Origin: Mesotaenium endlicherianum
Lineage: Eukaryota; Streptophyta; Zygnematophyceae; Zygnematales; Mesotaeniaceae
NCBI GenBank assembly: GCA_009602735.1
Contig: WELA01003661.1
Location: 34,410-98,409 of the forward strand
Direction of reading: 5' to 3'
DNA length: 64,000 nucleotides
The first letter of the stretch is position 1; each line of letters starts with the position of its first letter. The position numbers and the translations under genes were made by a program. Below the pieces are notes generated by a model. That model was not told the DNA's origin, did not search any database, and saw only the letters and a program-made list of their open reading frames with translations. This document shows, one piece after another, positions 1 to 13,464 of the stretch.

Positions 1-24
1 AGAGAGAGAGAGAGAGAGAGAGAG
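1..24. repeat. (GA)n microsatellite at window edge
   Basis: An uninterrupted AG dinucleotide tract opens the window and may continue to its left. No coding signal is associated with it. Confidence 0.9.
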
Positions 25-474
25 TGTGTGCAGCCCCTCGCGAGAGAGGCGAGCGGGAATGAGACGATCGCCGCGCACGCTGCCCCCGCACGTGTCAAGA
101 TCCGCCGGACGCGATGTTTGGGGGAGGCCTCGTCGAGGTCCGCCTTAGGTGTCCCGACCCGGCCTCTCACCGCTTGCGCGAAGTCACTTGGCTTCCTCGA
201 CCATTCTGCTCACAACTCGCTCGCGCGCGGTCGGATCCGACATCTGAGCACACTTTCGAGAAGCTGCGGTCAGGAGCTTTCCAACGAGCGCGAGTTTGCT
301 CCATTTGATGGCGTATCCCGTGCGCAATGTGCCACTGAAAGTGGGCACAAGAACGAGGTGTCCGCACCGCGCGTTACGGCGCCCATATGTACAGACACAC
401 GCCCCTCTCCAGGCGTGGTACAATCATACCCAGGCTCGGACAGTGAGGAATAAAAATTACATATCAAAGAAATG

Positions 475-621
475 GAGGAGAATTGGTTTTTTTCTCCCGA
501 TGAATTACCTTATGGCGCATCCATCTTGTTTGTTGAGAAGAAGGATGGTAGTATGCGATTGTGTGCTGATTACAAAGCACTTAACATAGTCATTTTAAAC
601 AACAAGTATGCTTGCTTTTGA
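475..621 (+). mobile_element. Relic of a Ty3/gypsy-type reverse transcriptase
   Basis: One frame across this stretch reads as the N-terminal part of an LTR-retrotransposon reverse transcriptase. It shows the order SP-x4[15 protein letters not shown], then [10 protein letters not shown], which matches the conserved block of Ty3/gypsy polymerases (SPYGAPVLFVKKKDGS, then R-x-C-x-DYRALN). The frame ends in a TGA at 619-621, well before the catalytic YxDD box would be expected, and no RNase H, integrase or LTR is visible in the rest of the window. It is a short decayed fragment rather than an active element. Flanking sequence on both sides gives no recognisable protein. Confidence 0.7.
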
Positions 622-1727
622 CAATTTGAAAACGAGGTTCTGAGAATATAGAAACCAACACAGATCTCACTAGTTTATGTGCTCTTTGCACGTTCGTGCT
701 GTTTAATCCAAATCTTGCATTAGAATCTCCTTCCTGCGAGCTCTCTATTTTTGCAAGCAAGAATATTTTTTTTGGAAGTCTTGAACTCTAACTTTTGTAT
801 GATACAAAGAGTAGGAGGGAGCCCAAGATCTTGAAGCGTCGGCGGAATCGTGTCTCCTGGGGTCCTTTGGGCCTTTTGGCCTCTCTTTTCTCGTTCTCCT
901 TTTTGCTCTTCCTTCCTTCTTCCTTCTTCTCTCCCTCTCCTCCTTCATGCTTAGCTACCAAAATGTGCGAGGGGAGAATGAGGAGGAATGTGCAAGGCTC
1001 CTGCCTTTCACGGGCACCTGCATGCATGCAACCTCAAAACAATCACGCTATAATTATGTCACGTCAGAGTCGCCTTGCATGCTAGCCTCGTAACCGTCGT
1101 GCGTGAATGCTTACCCTTTTGGTCAACGTGCAAGTTGATGTGGCCGTTGAGACCATGTCCCTCTGGCGTGGCAGTTTCGTCGTGGCAGCTGCTGTTGACC
1201 TGCTCGTAAAAATCTCACCCATCCCTGGGAGTCGGGTTTGACTTGTTGCAGTCACTCCTCACGTGTGATTGACTTAAAGTTTTCAAGGCTGAATCTGCCC
1301 GTGCCAGCAGTTCTGGTCGGTGAGTTAATGTTGACGTCCGTACAGGCAGCCGTGACTTGCCACGCGTGCTACGCCGTCAAACTGAAATGGTCGCGACATT
1401 TTTTGGGGGCAACCTAAGTTGACCACCACCTTTAGAAGAGTATCTGGTCCTCAGCATGTGTATATCCTTGTCTAGGTGCGGTAAGGTACGTACCGTCCTG
1501 CCAAAGACTGCCAAGCGTTAAAAGCTAAACTCTCCGACAAGGCCATATCACCACCAATTTATGATTCGCGCAGAAGTATAAACGTCCCCGCTTCCCCCCC
1601 CCCTCGTCGCGCTCGTCAGTCTTTCACTGACCTTCATACTGACCATGGCAAGCAATGCGAAGCTATCTTACTAATCAACTTCAACCCTTTGCCAGCCAGG
1701 GCGTGGTGTGTTGAGCATACAGGTATT
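622..1727 (+). promoter_or_regulatory. Upstream region of glutathione reductase
   Basis: About 1.1 kb without a supported gene. It holds a long pyrimidine tract near 890-950 and, at 1577-1582, a TATAAA box followed by a C-rich run. The box lies about 145 bp before the chosen start codon at 1728, a plausible core promoter distance for the gene downstream. The promoter role is inferred from position and motif only. Confidence 0.45.
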
Positions 1728-4053
1728 ATGGAAGCTCTCCTGTCTGTGGCGTGTCCTCTCCGCGAGGTTGCAGGACCGGCACTTAGCGCCTGCTTGTCCA
1801 GGTCCTTCTCGCACAGCAGTGCTCGAAGCTTAGCACCAGGCTCGTCGTTCCTAACGAGGAAACCGCTTTCAGTAAGCCAAAATTTGAAACTCCTCACTGA
1901 ATTTCGAGGCTCACATGTGCATCAGGGAATCAAAACACCTGGCCAGCTAGTGATCAGAAAGAGGAGTCACTGTCATGGGGCCAGAGCTGATGCCGGAAAT
2001 GCCTCGGATGGCAAGGCAGGAGAATACGACTACGATCTGTTTACCATTGGAGCTGGGAGTGGAGGCGTGAGAGCGTCAAGGTTTGCCACACAGTATGGTG
2101 CAAAGGCTGCCGTGTGTGAGCTGCCTTTCTCGACGATCTCCAGTGACTCCACTGGCGGTGTGGGTGGCACGTAAGAAGCTACCTCATGCGCTGTACACTT
2201 GAGAAGCTACATTTAGTATGTGGGAAAGAATCACACTGCTAGAGAATGTACTCAATGCACAAATTGTTTCTATGTCTCAATACAATGTAAATGCATGACT
2301 AGTTCGTTTCCATGTGCTGGACGAGAAAGCTGTTTTGTATATAGAATGCATCTTGGGACTTTTTAAGGGGGATCAGGTTTGGAAGCTCCGTGGCTTCAGG
2401 CGCCACCTCACCATCTCACGGACACCCTAATCATGCAGAATTTGCAGTTGCATTTGTGAAGTCATATCTGTCAGATAAATTTATATACTTTCGTTGTTCA
2501 TTAGTTCCTCGGTTAGTATGTCAGTTCCGAGCTCTCTAGCGCCTGGACGTTCAAATCCTCGACATTCCAGAAAATTAGCAGAACGCGTGCATTGAGCAAA
2601 CCACTCACAGCTCTTCTCACGCCACGTGGCATACCGTGGTGGGAGGCGCGAGGGAGCAGGTGCGTGATCCGCGGGTGCGTGCCGAAGAAGCTGATGGTGT
2701 ACAGCTCGCACTACAGCCACGACTTTGAGAGCAGCCGCGGCTTTGGGTGGTCGTACCCGGCCGCGCCCATGTTCGAGTGGGCCACGCTGCGGCGCAACAA
2801 GAACAAGGAGCTGGAGCGTCTGACCAAGGCGTACCGCACCACGCTGGCCAACGCCAACGTGGATCTCCTGGAGGGCCGTGGCAAGGTGCGTACGGCGTGC
2901 GTGCGCACGAGCGTGCTCGTGTGTACTGCGGGACTCCAGCCTGGAGGTCATTGTTGTCATCCTTACTTACACTCCAGCTTGGAGGAGGGGAGAGAGCGAT
3001 GTAGTTTGGGAGGGGAGAGGCCACCAGGCCGGGCGGCCATGAGGTACATGGCCGACGGGTGATGCCGAGAAGATCCGAGTGCGAGACTCTGGTTGCACAA
3101 ACCCCCAAGTCACTGTCACCGAGGCACTCACCTCCGGGATTGCGGGGGGACAACTGGATGGCCACGTTTGGAGGGGGGTCTGTAAGGGAGTGCGGAGATT
3201 GAAACGGGAGGGGCATTCAATGCCATGGCGGCACGCGGCATAGTCAAACCATGGAATATGAAGCAGCCAGCAGCAAATATGGGCCCGTCTGCAATGGGTG
3301 AGGATAGAAAATGAAGTTTGTGCATTACTCGAGAAGTTACCCGTCTCCCTCTCCCTCTCCCGCTGTCCCCCCCTCTTTGCCCGTCTGTCTGTGAGCCACC
3401 CCCCTGCCCTTGCATCGCTGCACCATCCACGACAAGGAGGCTTCCGAAGGCAACAGAAGCAGCGCACTTGCGGGTCCCCTCCCCACGCACTGTTGCCTTG
3501 GCTGCTGCTGTCCACCCACACCTCCAGCTCGCTTGCCAGCAACATTTGCCACTGGTTGGTGTGGGAGGACGGGAGGATGGCCACATGGTGCCCAGACGAT
3601 GACGGCGGCGACGAGGTTGATGGGTGATGGTGATGTTGATGACGACGATGATGACGTGGCACGTTGGGGCAGGGGCGCAGGTGGTGGGGCCGCACGAGGT
3701 GGACGTGAACGGGCGGCGCATCACGGCGCGCCACATCCTGATCGCGGTGGGCGGGCGCGCCACGGTGCCAGACCTGCCGGGGCGCGAGTACGTGATCACG
3801 TCGGACGAGGCGCTGGACCTGGAGGAAGTGCCGCGCAAGATCTGCATAGTGGGCGGCGGCTACATCGCGCTCGAGTTTGCGGGCATCTTCAATGGGCTGG
3901 GCGCGGAGGTGCATGTCTTCATGCGCCAGGCCAAGCCCCTGCGCGGCTTCGACGAGGAGGTGGGGCCCCTCCCCTCCCCTCCCCTCCTCACCTCCCCCTG
4001 AGTATATACCATCTGCAGCTGCACAGACTGATACATACGCGTATACACACACA

Positions 4054-4084
<31 letters not shown>

Positions 4085-7000
4085 GCGCGCAGGAGGCATC
4101 TTCGACCACTTTGTGTTGCTTGCGGCGGTGTGCCCTGGCCTCTCCCTCCCCCTTCTTCTGGCGGAACTTTTCCCACTCCGCACCCAGCTGTTGTCTGCGG
4201 CAGGGCCACTGAGTTCCAACTGCTCCAGGCATCTCAGGCGTGAGTGAGGTGGCCGGTGGCGGGGGGGGGGGAGAGCAGGTGCGCGAGTTTCTGGCGGAGC
4301 AGCTCACCAAGGCGGGCATCATCCTGCACACATCGGAGTCGCCCGCCAGCGTCGAGAAGCTGGGCCCAGGCGCGCTGGCGCTGGTCACGGAGTCGGGGCT
4401 GCGTGTGGAGGCCGACACCGTCATGTTTGCCACCGGCCGCGCCGCCAACACCAAGGTGCTGCCCTTCCGCTGCAGCAGCGTTGGTCTTGCCTGCACGCCT
4501 GCCTGCTGGTTGTGACTGGAGGGGTGCGGAGCATAGCAGGCGTCCGTGCTTGCTCGTGTCTTCATGGACCCTCCCATGCTCACATCTTGTCTGCATGCTC
4601 TCTCTTTCCCCCCCTCTCTCTCCCTCTGTGGAGAGAGGAGGATAACTTGCAGCTTGGAAATGGCAGGGAGTGATGGTGGCTAGGCTGTGTGTGCGGGGGA
4701 GGCAGAACCTGGGGCTGGAGGAGGTGGGCGTCAAGCTGGACAAGAAGGGCACTGTGGAGGTCCGTTAGTCCGCCGCTCTCTCCCTCCCTCCCTTCCACAT
4801 CTCCCGTGCTCTGCTGCCAACCGTGCTGCCACACGTCTCCTGCTAGTGGTGCAGGTGTGCTCGTGTGTTGTGGAAGTGAGGGCGTGCATTCTTGATGGTC
4901 ATGGATAGCCTGCCCCCTCCCTCTCCTGCCATTCTTTTGCTTCTACGAATGCATGAGATCACCCTCTAGCTGCCTGCCTGCCTTTCTGCGCAAGTAAAGC
5001 ACATGGCTGCCACTTGGTTGCCAGGAAGCAGAGGAAACTCACAGGGAAGGTGGGGAGGGGCTGGGCGGCGGCAGGTGGACGAATACTCGCACACGAGCGT
5101 GCCGTCCATTTGGGCCGTGGGCGACTGCACCAACCGCATCAACCTCACGCCTGTGGCCCTCATGGAGGGCATGGCGTTTGCCAAGACCGTGTTCGGCGGC
5201 GACTCCACCAAGCCCGACTACTCGTACTCCCATCCCTCGCACACGCACCCCCCTCACTCCCTCTCTTGCCCACACTCTCCTTACTATCTTACTACCCTGC
5301 ACGTACTCTTCTCCCCTCTGTGTGTCCGTGTGTGCTCTAATCTGCTCATCACCGGAGCGGGCGTAGCATGGGAGAGTGCCATCCTGCTTCTTGTATAAAA
5401 GCATGTACGAACCTCAGCCTATTCAAGAGGAGCATGAGATGTGAGCTTCAAACTTGAGCAGCACGCGTGCATGTGGAGGGGTGCATTGCAGTTGCTGAGA
5501 TGTGGATGTGCGTGTGTGCGTATGTGCCCAGAATCGTGCCGTCAGCCGTGTTCACACAGCCACCCATCGGCACAAGCGGCCTCACTGAGGAGCAGGTGTG
5601 TGCGTGTGCGCAATTGCTTCCTCTGTGTCCCCTAGCAGTAGCAGCCTGCCTTGCCCGCCATGTGTGCTCTATGTGTACGCGTCTGTGTCTCCCTCAATTA
5701 GGGCTTGCTGATTGCACTTCTCCAATCGTTTGCTTTGCTTGGAAGGGGTATGAAGATTTCGTGCCACGCATGAGAGAAGAGCATGCGCCCCGAAGGTTGT
5801 CTCAGTGATGGGGGAGTGGGGTGGAGTGGGGCGTGCGCAAGCAGGCGATTGAGAAGTACGGGGACGTGGACGTCTACACGTCCAGCTTCCGCCCCATGAA
5901 GGCCACCCTGTCGGGCTTGGAGGACCGCACCTTCATGAAGGTCATTGTGGACGTAGAATCGCACAAGGTGGTGGGCGTGCACATGGTGGGCGATGACGCC
6001 GCTGAAATCCTCCAGGTGCCCCCCCCCCCTCCCCCTTCGCCCCAGGGTTGAGCTGTTCAATGGCAGTGTTGATATTGGTCATTCAAGGGCGAGTTTTAGT
6101 GGGTCGTGGAAACCCCCTGCCTTGCTCCTAGAGGGTGCCTGTGACGTGGGCTGTCTGTGGAGATGTCTTCCTCCATGAGAGCTTTTATTCACTAGTAGTG
6201 TGTGTGTGTGTGTGTTTGCCACCCATATTCTTGGGGTGGGCGGAGAGAGGGAGGCTACAGTCCCCATGTAAATTTGCTCTTCTTTTCTGTACGTGTCAGT
6301 GTGGCTTTAGTTTCTTGAGCCGACGACAACAAAGCTAGCAAGAAAGAAGAAGAAACATTGTGCTTCCTGCGAGCCCTCCCCCCCTCCTCCCCCATTGTGG
6401 GCACGTTTGTTTCTGTGCTAAGATTGAATGCACCACAAGAAGAGGCGTCCGTGGCGATTGGGGGCTTTGTGCGTAACGGGATTGGGGACCAGGGGATAGC
6501 CATAGCCATGAAGGCGGGCTGCACCAAGGAGCACTTTGACAGCACCGTGGGCATCCACCCGTCGGCCGCGGAGGAGTTTGTGAGCATGCGCACCCCCACG
6601 CGGCGCATCCGGCGCGATGATGCCGACAAGGCGAAGGTGAGGCATACGCGCACTCACTCACACTCTCACTCCCTCCCCTCCTCATGTTTACATTCTTCTT
6701 CCCTCCCTTCCTCTCCCTTCCTCCACTCCCTTTGTTGACCTCCCCCTCTACCCCTCTTGCTCCTACCCGGTCTCCTCCCCTTCTCGTATCTCTTGTGTCT
6801 GGCGCCTGGTTGGCTGATAGGGTAGTGGATGGTGTGTGCATGTTGGAGGGGGCAGGAGGGTGCTCTAGAGAAAGCATGTATTACGAGTGCCTGTGGATGG
6901 GCAGGTCATGTGCCATTCTTTGTGCAAAAGCTTTTCATTCTGCCCTTCTCCCCTACGTGCGTGTCCTCACAATTTTTAGAGGTGCAAAGGAGCCTTCATG

Positions 7001-7277
7001 ATTGGATGGATCCCCTCCTTTTGCGGTGTGTGATGATGATGTAGCGGTGATTTGCCCCGAAGAGGAGGAGGTCGTCTGCATTTATATCTGTTAACGATGA
7101 TGTGTCGCCTGTGCATGGTTGGCCTGTTGTGGAGGGAGGAGTCACCGGTCGCTCCCCTATGGCTGCTCCTGACTGGCCACTCCTCTGCATGTGACGTGTT
7201 TGTTTCTGACGGGTTGCAACCTTGGGTGATGCTGTGCTGTGCAGGCTCCACAACCCGCAGCCAGTGTTTCGTACTAG
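1728..7277 (+). CDS. GR: Glutathione reductase, plant/cyanobacterial type, organelle-targeted
   Basis: NADPH-dependent flavoprotein that reduces glutathione disulfide; the family works as a homodimer. Exons: 1728-2170, 2660-2885, 3681-3959, 4279-4455, 4706-4759, 5075-5223, 5532-5595, 5845-6015, 6493-6636 and probably 7245-7277 (about 579 aa); phases agree at every junction. Residues 1-95 are Ser/Ala/Arg-rich, as in a transit peptide. The FAD motif GAGSGG is at 108-113. The redox pair is CVIRGC (Cys149, Cys154), split by intron 1; VIRG is the plant/cyanobacterial form. GGGYIALEF (from about 281) and [12 protein letters not shown] form the NADPH site, and IHPSAAEE carries the catalytic His-Glu pair. 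The ATG was preferred to a TTG 13 codons upstream. The last 10-codon exon rests on a good acceptor and correct phase; reading through instead gives a stop at 6738. Convergent with the next gene. Confidence 0.93.
4045..4090. repeat. (AC)n followed by (GC)n microsatellite
   Basis: A run of AC repeats passes directly into GC repeats inside intron 3 of the glutathione reductase gene. The alternating purine-pyrimidine stretch could adopt Z-DNA, which is inference only. Confidence 0.85.
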
Positions 7278-8744
7278 GCTTGCTGTCAATATGCATACGG
7301 CTTTACAGCAAAAGCTTTCTAGTATCTCCTCCCCATTGTACTTCTGACCTAGTTTGCTGGAGTGACTTTCTTCCGGCATAATAAGTGTTCTTAGTCAGCC
7401 TAACAGTGCAGGTGGGGTGCAACAAGCGTCTCTATGTTCTGGACTGGTCATGTCTTGACAAAGCTGTGGCTGCTGACTTATGCTGCCAGTAGTGGTGTTG
7501 GAGCAATCCCACTACTGTGATCGTTGCCCTCAAGACCTCTCAGACTGGCCTGCTGTAGCTCCTTTTCTTCAGACGAAGCTTATAATTTCTGCTCTATTTC
7601 TTCGCTTTATCAGTGTGCTGAAACTATGGAATGCTGCACAATAATATGCGTGGGATGGTATGGAAAAGACGAGTGGTTCGTGTCCAACCCACGTGCTTAA
7701 CTTTCGAGTATCGCGGTCCATCTTTTCACCTTCTCAAGGCATAACTACTAACCTGAATGTCAGTCAAGTGATTGGGTGTGAAGTGGGTCACCTCTCCTGC
7801 TCTAAAAAAACATGGATGTGATTGCGGAATACATTTGAGGTAAGAGGGCTTGATATTTGACATTGGAAGGCCAATGACAACGTGTGTTAGTACTTAAAGT
7901 GCCGATATGTCTCAGCCTGCGACACCGTAGCTGCAACTTCCGCTAGTGGAGCTTAAAAACGTTAGGTCCCCAAATACTCAGTCTGAATATGATGACATGA
8001 AATTGAATTTCAAAAATCTATGTGAAAGACTAACGCGTTCAATCAATGAAAACTGTTGCTGGATTGGAGGTGTCGAGCGTCACATGACAATATCATGACC
8101 AGCGAGATATTGATATGTAAAGTGACACTAAGACAAATTTCTTAATTTTCATCTAAAAACATCCATGCTGACCTTGGATGAACGAAGGGCCAACATAATC
8201 CTCGAACAGTGAACAAATTGGGCATATCACACAGAGAAACAAGGTACGCATCTTACACAGCGTAATTGCCCAAATAAGGAAGTTTACCATGGCTCAGTAC
8301 TCAAAAGACAATTGGAATAAAGGACACTCACTAAGTCACTAAAGGTGTTGATAGAGCGAAGAAAGTAAGAAGGCCAGTGTTCATGGCCTTCAATGTGCTA
8401 TCACAAACCACCACCTGGCCACTATTTCGGCACCACTTCCTAAATCGTGTGAAAAGGCCACCTTAAGATCATCATGGACAAGATCCTGCACAACTTGCAG
8501 TTGCAACTAAGTTAGCCTTCAGGAGCGCAGGCAACCCTTTAGTCATTACCATGAACAAGTTACAGCCAATGTGGCGGCATTAAATATACCCGTAACCCTA
8601 TTATAAGACCCAACTATATTGAGAGGCGACCCTTTCAGCAAGGCAAGGTGCCTACAAATCCCCCCTTACCCACCTACACAACCCCCCTGCAGGAGGCGCC
8701 CTGCAGAACCTGGACTACCAAATGTTTGTCCTGCTCAGCTAGTA
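7278..8744. other. Convergent intergenic region, no gene seen
   Basis: About 1.5 kb between the ends of the glutathione reductase (+) and ABC ATPase (-) genes. Both 3' untranslated regions should lie here. AT content is higher than in the exons. I found no open frame with recognisable protein, no tRNA-like T-arm and no obvious repeat. Confidence 0.6.
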
Positions 8745-11700
8745 TCATCGATAATAGGCCATTTGACGGCTGGAAGTCCACGGCGAGACTTCCGCCGGCT
8801 TCGTGACATGATGCTGCTCCGGCTCCACCTTCTTGGGAGCTGCAAGGGCGGCCGCGTGGCGCTCCTCCTGCTCCGAGCGCAGCCACGGCTCCACCACGCT
8901 GATCAGGTTCTTCTTCATGCTGTCGGGGGAGGAAGAGGAGTCGTGCAGCTCCACGAGGTCGGCCAGCTTCTGCGCGCGCTTTAGCGTCCCGTTTTCCACG
9001 TACGCAAGGTGCGTGGCCCACGCTTCCAGGCCGTCAAAGATGTGCGTGGCATAAATGATTGTCGCTCCCCTCTGCACAATGTATGCCAAGAGAGAGGGAA
9101 AGAACACTCAATTCAGCCGCATGAGGTCCAAGTCCACAATGGTGCAAGATTATTACTGTGCTTTGCTCCCCACCGCCCTTCTTTACATGCACACCTGGCA
9201 AACAGGCAAACAGGAAGACACACATACACGAAGGGACACAGACACAAATATTCACACCCACACACACATGCACTGAGTGTGTGTGTGTGTATGTGATAAT
9301 ATATATATATATGTATTCTGAAGGACATCTAGGTGATTGGGAACAAGCCGAAGAAAACAGAGGGGACATGGCACCAGCACACACCTGTTCACACTCTTCC
9401 ACGAAGAAGTTGAGAAGGTCCATGCGCGCGACGACGTCCAAGTCCACCGTGATCTCATCCAGCAGCATTACCTGCCAATGTTGTTGTCACCGGTGCACCC
9501 GCACAAGCACAGGTCTGACGACTCTGAGCAGTTGCAGTTGGAATGGATTGAGCGCTGAACTAGTGCACTTATGGGTAGGTAAGCCTGGAGGACCGCATTA
9601 CAGCGCTCTCTCTGGCCACGACAGCGCAACATGGCAACACGTCATTGGCCGCCAGGTTGAGTGCTGCTGCCCATGGATAATGGAGTGCTCTATTCGCTCC
9701 AGCTACAGCCCCACCCATACAAAGCCCGGAAGGCATTGCTCCCAGCGAGCTCTGATTTCCCCACCACTTTTTTTGCGTCGGGCTCAACTTCTCCACATCT
9801 CCAGCGAGAGCACTCTTACAACATATGAAATTAGAGCAAATGCCTGGGGGGGGGGCGGTAGGCAAAAACAAGAGGCAAAATCACACTTGGTGACTTCCAA
9901 TCTGGCATTCACCCCGACCAATGTGCCATCTATGCGCAGTCCTGAGTCATCACACATTGCCCTCAGAAAGCCCTGCCGCATATCCAGCAGTTGCATACAG
10001 CACATGTACTCCAGTCTTCGATGAAAAGCCCACCATCCCGCCAGACCGACCTCCTTCCTCTCTCCCGACACTTGCCCCCCAAGCTGACCTGTCCAACGTG
10101 CTGGGAAGAATGCGTGTTTACGTGTGATCTGTGTTACACTGCAGCCTACTCCTCTTAGCCACAGCTAGCGCATCGTCTTTGAGCAGTAAGCTTTCTGCCC
10201 CCCCNNNNNNNNNNNNNNNNNNNNNNNNNNNNNNNNNNNNNNNNNNNNNNNNNNNNNNNNNNNNNNNNNNNNNNNNNNNNNNNNNNNNNNNNNNNNNNNN
10301 NNNNNNNNNNNNNNNNNNNNNNNNNNNNNNNNNNNNNNNNNNNNNNNNNNNNNNNNNNNNNNNNNNNNNNNNNNNNNNNNNNNNNNNNNNNNNNNNNNNN
10401 NNNNNNNNNNNNNNNNNNNNNNNNNNNNNNNNNNNNNNNNNNNNNNNNNNNNNNNNNNNNNNNNNNNNNNNNNNNNNNNNNNNNNNNNNNNNNNNNNNNN
10501 NNNNNNNNNNNNNNNNNNNNNNNNNNNNNNNNNNNNNNNNNNNNNNNNNNNNNNNNNNNNNNNNNNNNNNNNNNNNNNNNNNNNNNNNNNNNNNNNNNNN
10601 NNNNNNNNNNNNNNNNNNNNNNNNNNNNNNNNNNNNNNNNNNNNNNNNNNNNNNNNNNNNNNNNNNNNNNNNNNNNNNNNNNNNNNNNNNNNNNNNNNNN
10701 NNNNNNNNNNNNNNNNNNNNNNNNNNNNNNNNNNNNNNNNNNNNNNNNNNNNNNNNNNNNNNNNNNNNNNNNNNNNNNNNNNNNNNCCCCCCCCTCCCCC
10801 TAAAGAAGCAGAAGCCAGCTCAACAACTACGACACAACCGGCTTGCCCACAACAGGCACACTAAGCCTGCCAGTAGTAGAAACGTAAAGCGGCCCACCTG
10901 GCTGACCATACCCACCTAGTCCTCTCAAACAATCTCGTGAGTAAGCAAAGCAGGAGGGCAGAGCTCCACAGGTTCTATCTGGCGGGTGCTCATCAGGCAG
11001 GGCAGCAACACTTGCTTCTCACTATCGACAACTTCCCGCACACCACCTTTACAGACAACAGCCCCCCCCTTCCTCCTCCTCGTCCAACTGTTCGCTCCTG
11101 AAAAAGGAGGACCATCATGAAACATGAAACAGGTAGAAAAAGAAACAACTGACGTAGTCGCAGTCATCTACGCTCCGAGTACCTTTCCACACCACCCCCT
11201 CCCCCCCCGGGTGAAGTGGGCCTGCAAGAGCCAAAAACTTAGAGCCTAGGCCCTCCAAAGGCCAAGAGCCCTGCTGAAGCTGCAGAGGTGAGGCTCAGCG
11301 GCTGAGAGGGGGCACCTGGAAGGGGCGGAGAAGGCCCATGCAGATCTGCACGCGGCGCCGCTGCCCGTCCGACACCTTGTGCATGCGCCACCTCAGGTCG
11401 ATGTCCAGCAGCTCTATCAGCCTCGCACGCCTCTCCGCATCCACATCCGCCACTGCTTCCCCAGCACCCAGCACCATCTTACTACAGGCTCAGGAAGAGT
11501 GGGGCTGTTTGGAGGCTAGACTGGGACTCTCTCGCGACTGCTGTTTCAATCACGCAGTGAGGGAAAGGCATAAGATGCCCAGGGTAGGCGTAATTACCTC
11601 CAAAGATCATGTGCTCCGCTGAAAAGTCTCCTTGCAATGGGACATCCCCCTGCACCACCCATGTCATCCTGCTGTCAGTTTGAGGTGATACTTCAAGGAA

Positions 11701-12596
11701 TCGTCCCGTAGCCCCAAGGGCAAGGAAGGGGGCTCAGAGTAATAGTGCAAGGAAAGCCCATAGACTTAGTTAGACCTTGGCGTACCCATCTCCGCTTTCA
11801 TGTCCCCTAGCTCTCGAATTGTTACTGCTAACTGCTTGACCAGCAACCTGTCAGAAACAATACCCTCACTAGATATTGTTAGTGAATGCCCCACCAGCTA
11901 CGACTCCAAGGACTCCGTGACAATAGTCGATAAGAGTCAAGATGACATACACAGAAAGAGATTGTGCCACCTCTAGAAAGCCCTGGGTGAAGGAGACTGA
12001 CCGCACTTCCCACAGAGCGGCTCCAGGATCCTCCAAGATAGCCCAGAGAACCATCACACGTGAGTGCTGTATCGTGAAATGCAGATCGACCTAGTACTCT
12101 CACCACGTCCTTCCCACCGACCATGTGCTTACCCGCCAAAATCTTCAGCAGGGTTGTCTTGCCTGCCCACATGTACAGCCGTTTGGATCCACTGAGCTAT
12201 AATTTCGCCCTTGGAAATTCGGCACATTTGTCCAGTGCATGCGTCTGGCCACCACGTATGGTGCTGGCTTTCTGACAGTGCCCAGCCATGTGAAACTTAC
12301 AGGGCAATTTTTTGCGCTGCAGAGAAGAACTAAGTTTCTAAAGCATGGGAGGAGCTGACTGAACGGGAAAAAAATGCAACTTGGCCCCTGCAAGAAGGAC
12401 AGCCATCCCGCTTCTGTCGTGAGCGAGTAGAGAGCTCCTTACCGGCACCATTTGCTCCGATCAGCAAACATCTGCTCCCTGCTTCAAGCTTTAAAGTGAA
12501 ACCCGAAATGAACGCTTTCTGCCCAGGGTAAGCGTACTGCAGAGTGTTTACATAAACGGCTGGCGATTCCTCCGCATTTGCTGAAGCCCCTTCCAT
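8745..12596 (-). CDS. Soluble ABC ATPase of the ABCI20/21-CAF16 group
   Basis: A single ATP-binding cassette with no membrane segments. It resembles plant ABCI19-21 and yeast Caf16, a factor linked to the CCR4-NOT complex. Exons in coding order: 12443-12596, 12002-12162, 11598-11649, 11316-11488, 9385-9471, 8745-9071 (317 aa); all phases agree. Walker A is GANGAGKTT (residues 47-55), split by intron 1. The signature region is [12 protein letters not shown], Walker B is MLLDE (182-186), and YATHIFDG carries the H-loop histidine. The segment LGYLGGSW is typical of this group. The acceptor of exon 4 is the least certain boundary. The 1.8-kb intron 4 contains an assembly gap, but the protein reads smoothly across it. 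The exact cellular role of these proteins in algae is not known. Divergent from PABP. Confidence 0.88.
10205..10786. other. Assembly gap (582 N)
   Basis: Run of N flanked by poly-C on both sides, so a C homopolymer probably broke the assembly. It lies in intron 4 of the ABC ATPase gene and no conserved segment of the protein is missing across it. Confidence 0.99.
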
Positions 12597-13464
12597 TTCA
12601 CGAACACCTATTGCTAAGCACTAATGTATGCACACAAAAACTAGCAGCCGCGAAAAGGAGAATCTAGTATCCTAGGCCTGCACCGCAAGAATATTGCTGC
12701 TGTGACTAGCTGTAACTTTTGATTCTGACTTGAAATCTGCATATACGGAGTGTCTTTCTGTGCGTTAGCTAAAGCTTTGCATGAGAAGGCAGGCCATGAG
12801 CACCAGGCAACGAGCAACCCACAGGCACCCCCTAGCTAGGCATCCCTTATATGTGAAAGCTGCAGACGTGGGTTTGTCTCGGTCTCTCGACCACTATATA
12901 TTCCGACCATGCGCCTGGTGCAGCATAACAGCGAGGCCGGGAAAGCTTACGAGTTAGAGTGCAGCTGACGCGGCAAGCAGACAGCCCCTCTTTAAGTCAA
13001 TCTTGATTGGAGCCGTACAGGTTTGTGATGTACTGAAGGCGGTATACGGTATGATTCCGCTCCATTGTCTGAAATTGGTTTACAAGCGTGACCAGAGCGT
13101 GACAAATAATTTGGCCTCCTTATCTCTTACACGCTCTCTCCCTTTTTTGCTACGCGTCACCATTTCCGAGGTGCTTGGAGGCGCGAATTTACCGCAGGAT
13201 CATGGGCAATCCCGGGAGCCTGATGGACGCCGATGCGAGCTTGACGGACTCGAAGTAGCTGCAGGAGCAACTGGGTACGTAACGTGGCGACGAGAAATGT
13301 GGGCGTCGCATAGACGCGACCATGGCTTGGCGATAGCCAGCGTACAACTCGACTATCAGCTCAGGCGGGCGACTTTATCTAGTCAACTGTATCCCTATCG
13401 CTGGGTACCGACTAGAACCGACTTCCAAGGGCGTCTAGTCATACGTGTGAAAAATTTAAGAAAA

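Noticed and set aside
2540-2575. GTTCAAATCC resembling a tRNA T-arm
   Set aside because: The flanking bases do not pair into a T stem and no D-arm, anticodon arm or acceptor stem is present; it lies in an intron.
2967-4583. 538-codon minus-strand open frame
   Set aside because: Shadow of GC-rich glutathione reductase exons and introns; it translates CA/GC microsatellites and has no domain.
10131-10919. 262-codon open frame across the first N gap
   Set aside because: Formed by the N run between poly-C tracts, inside an intron of the ABC ATPase gene.
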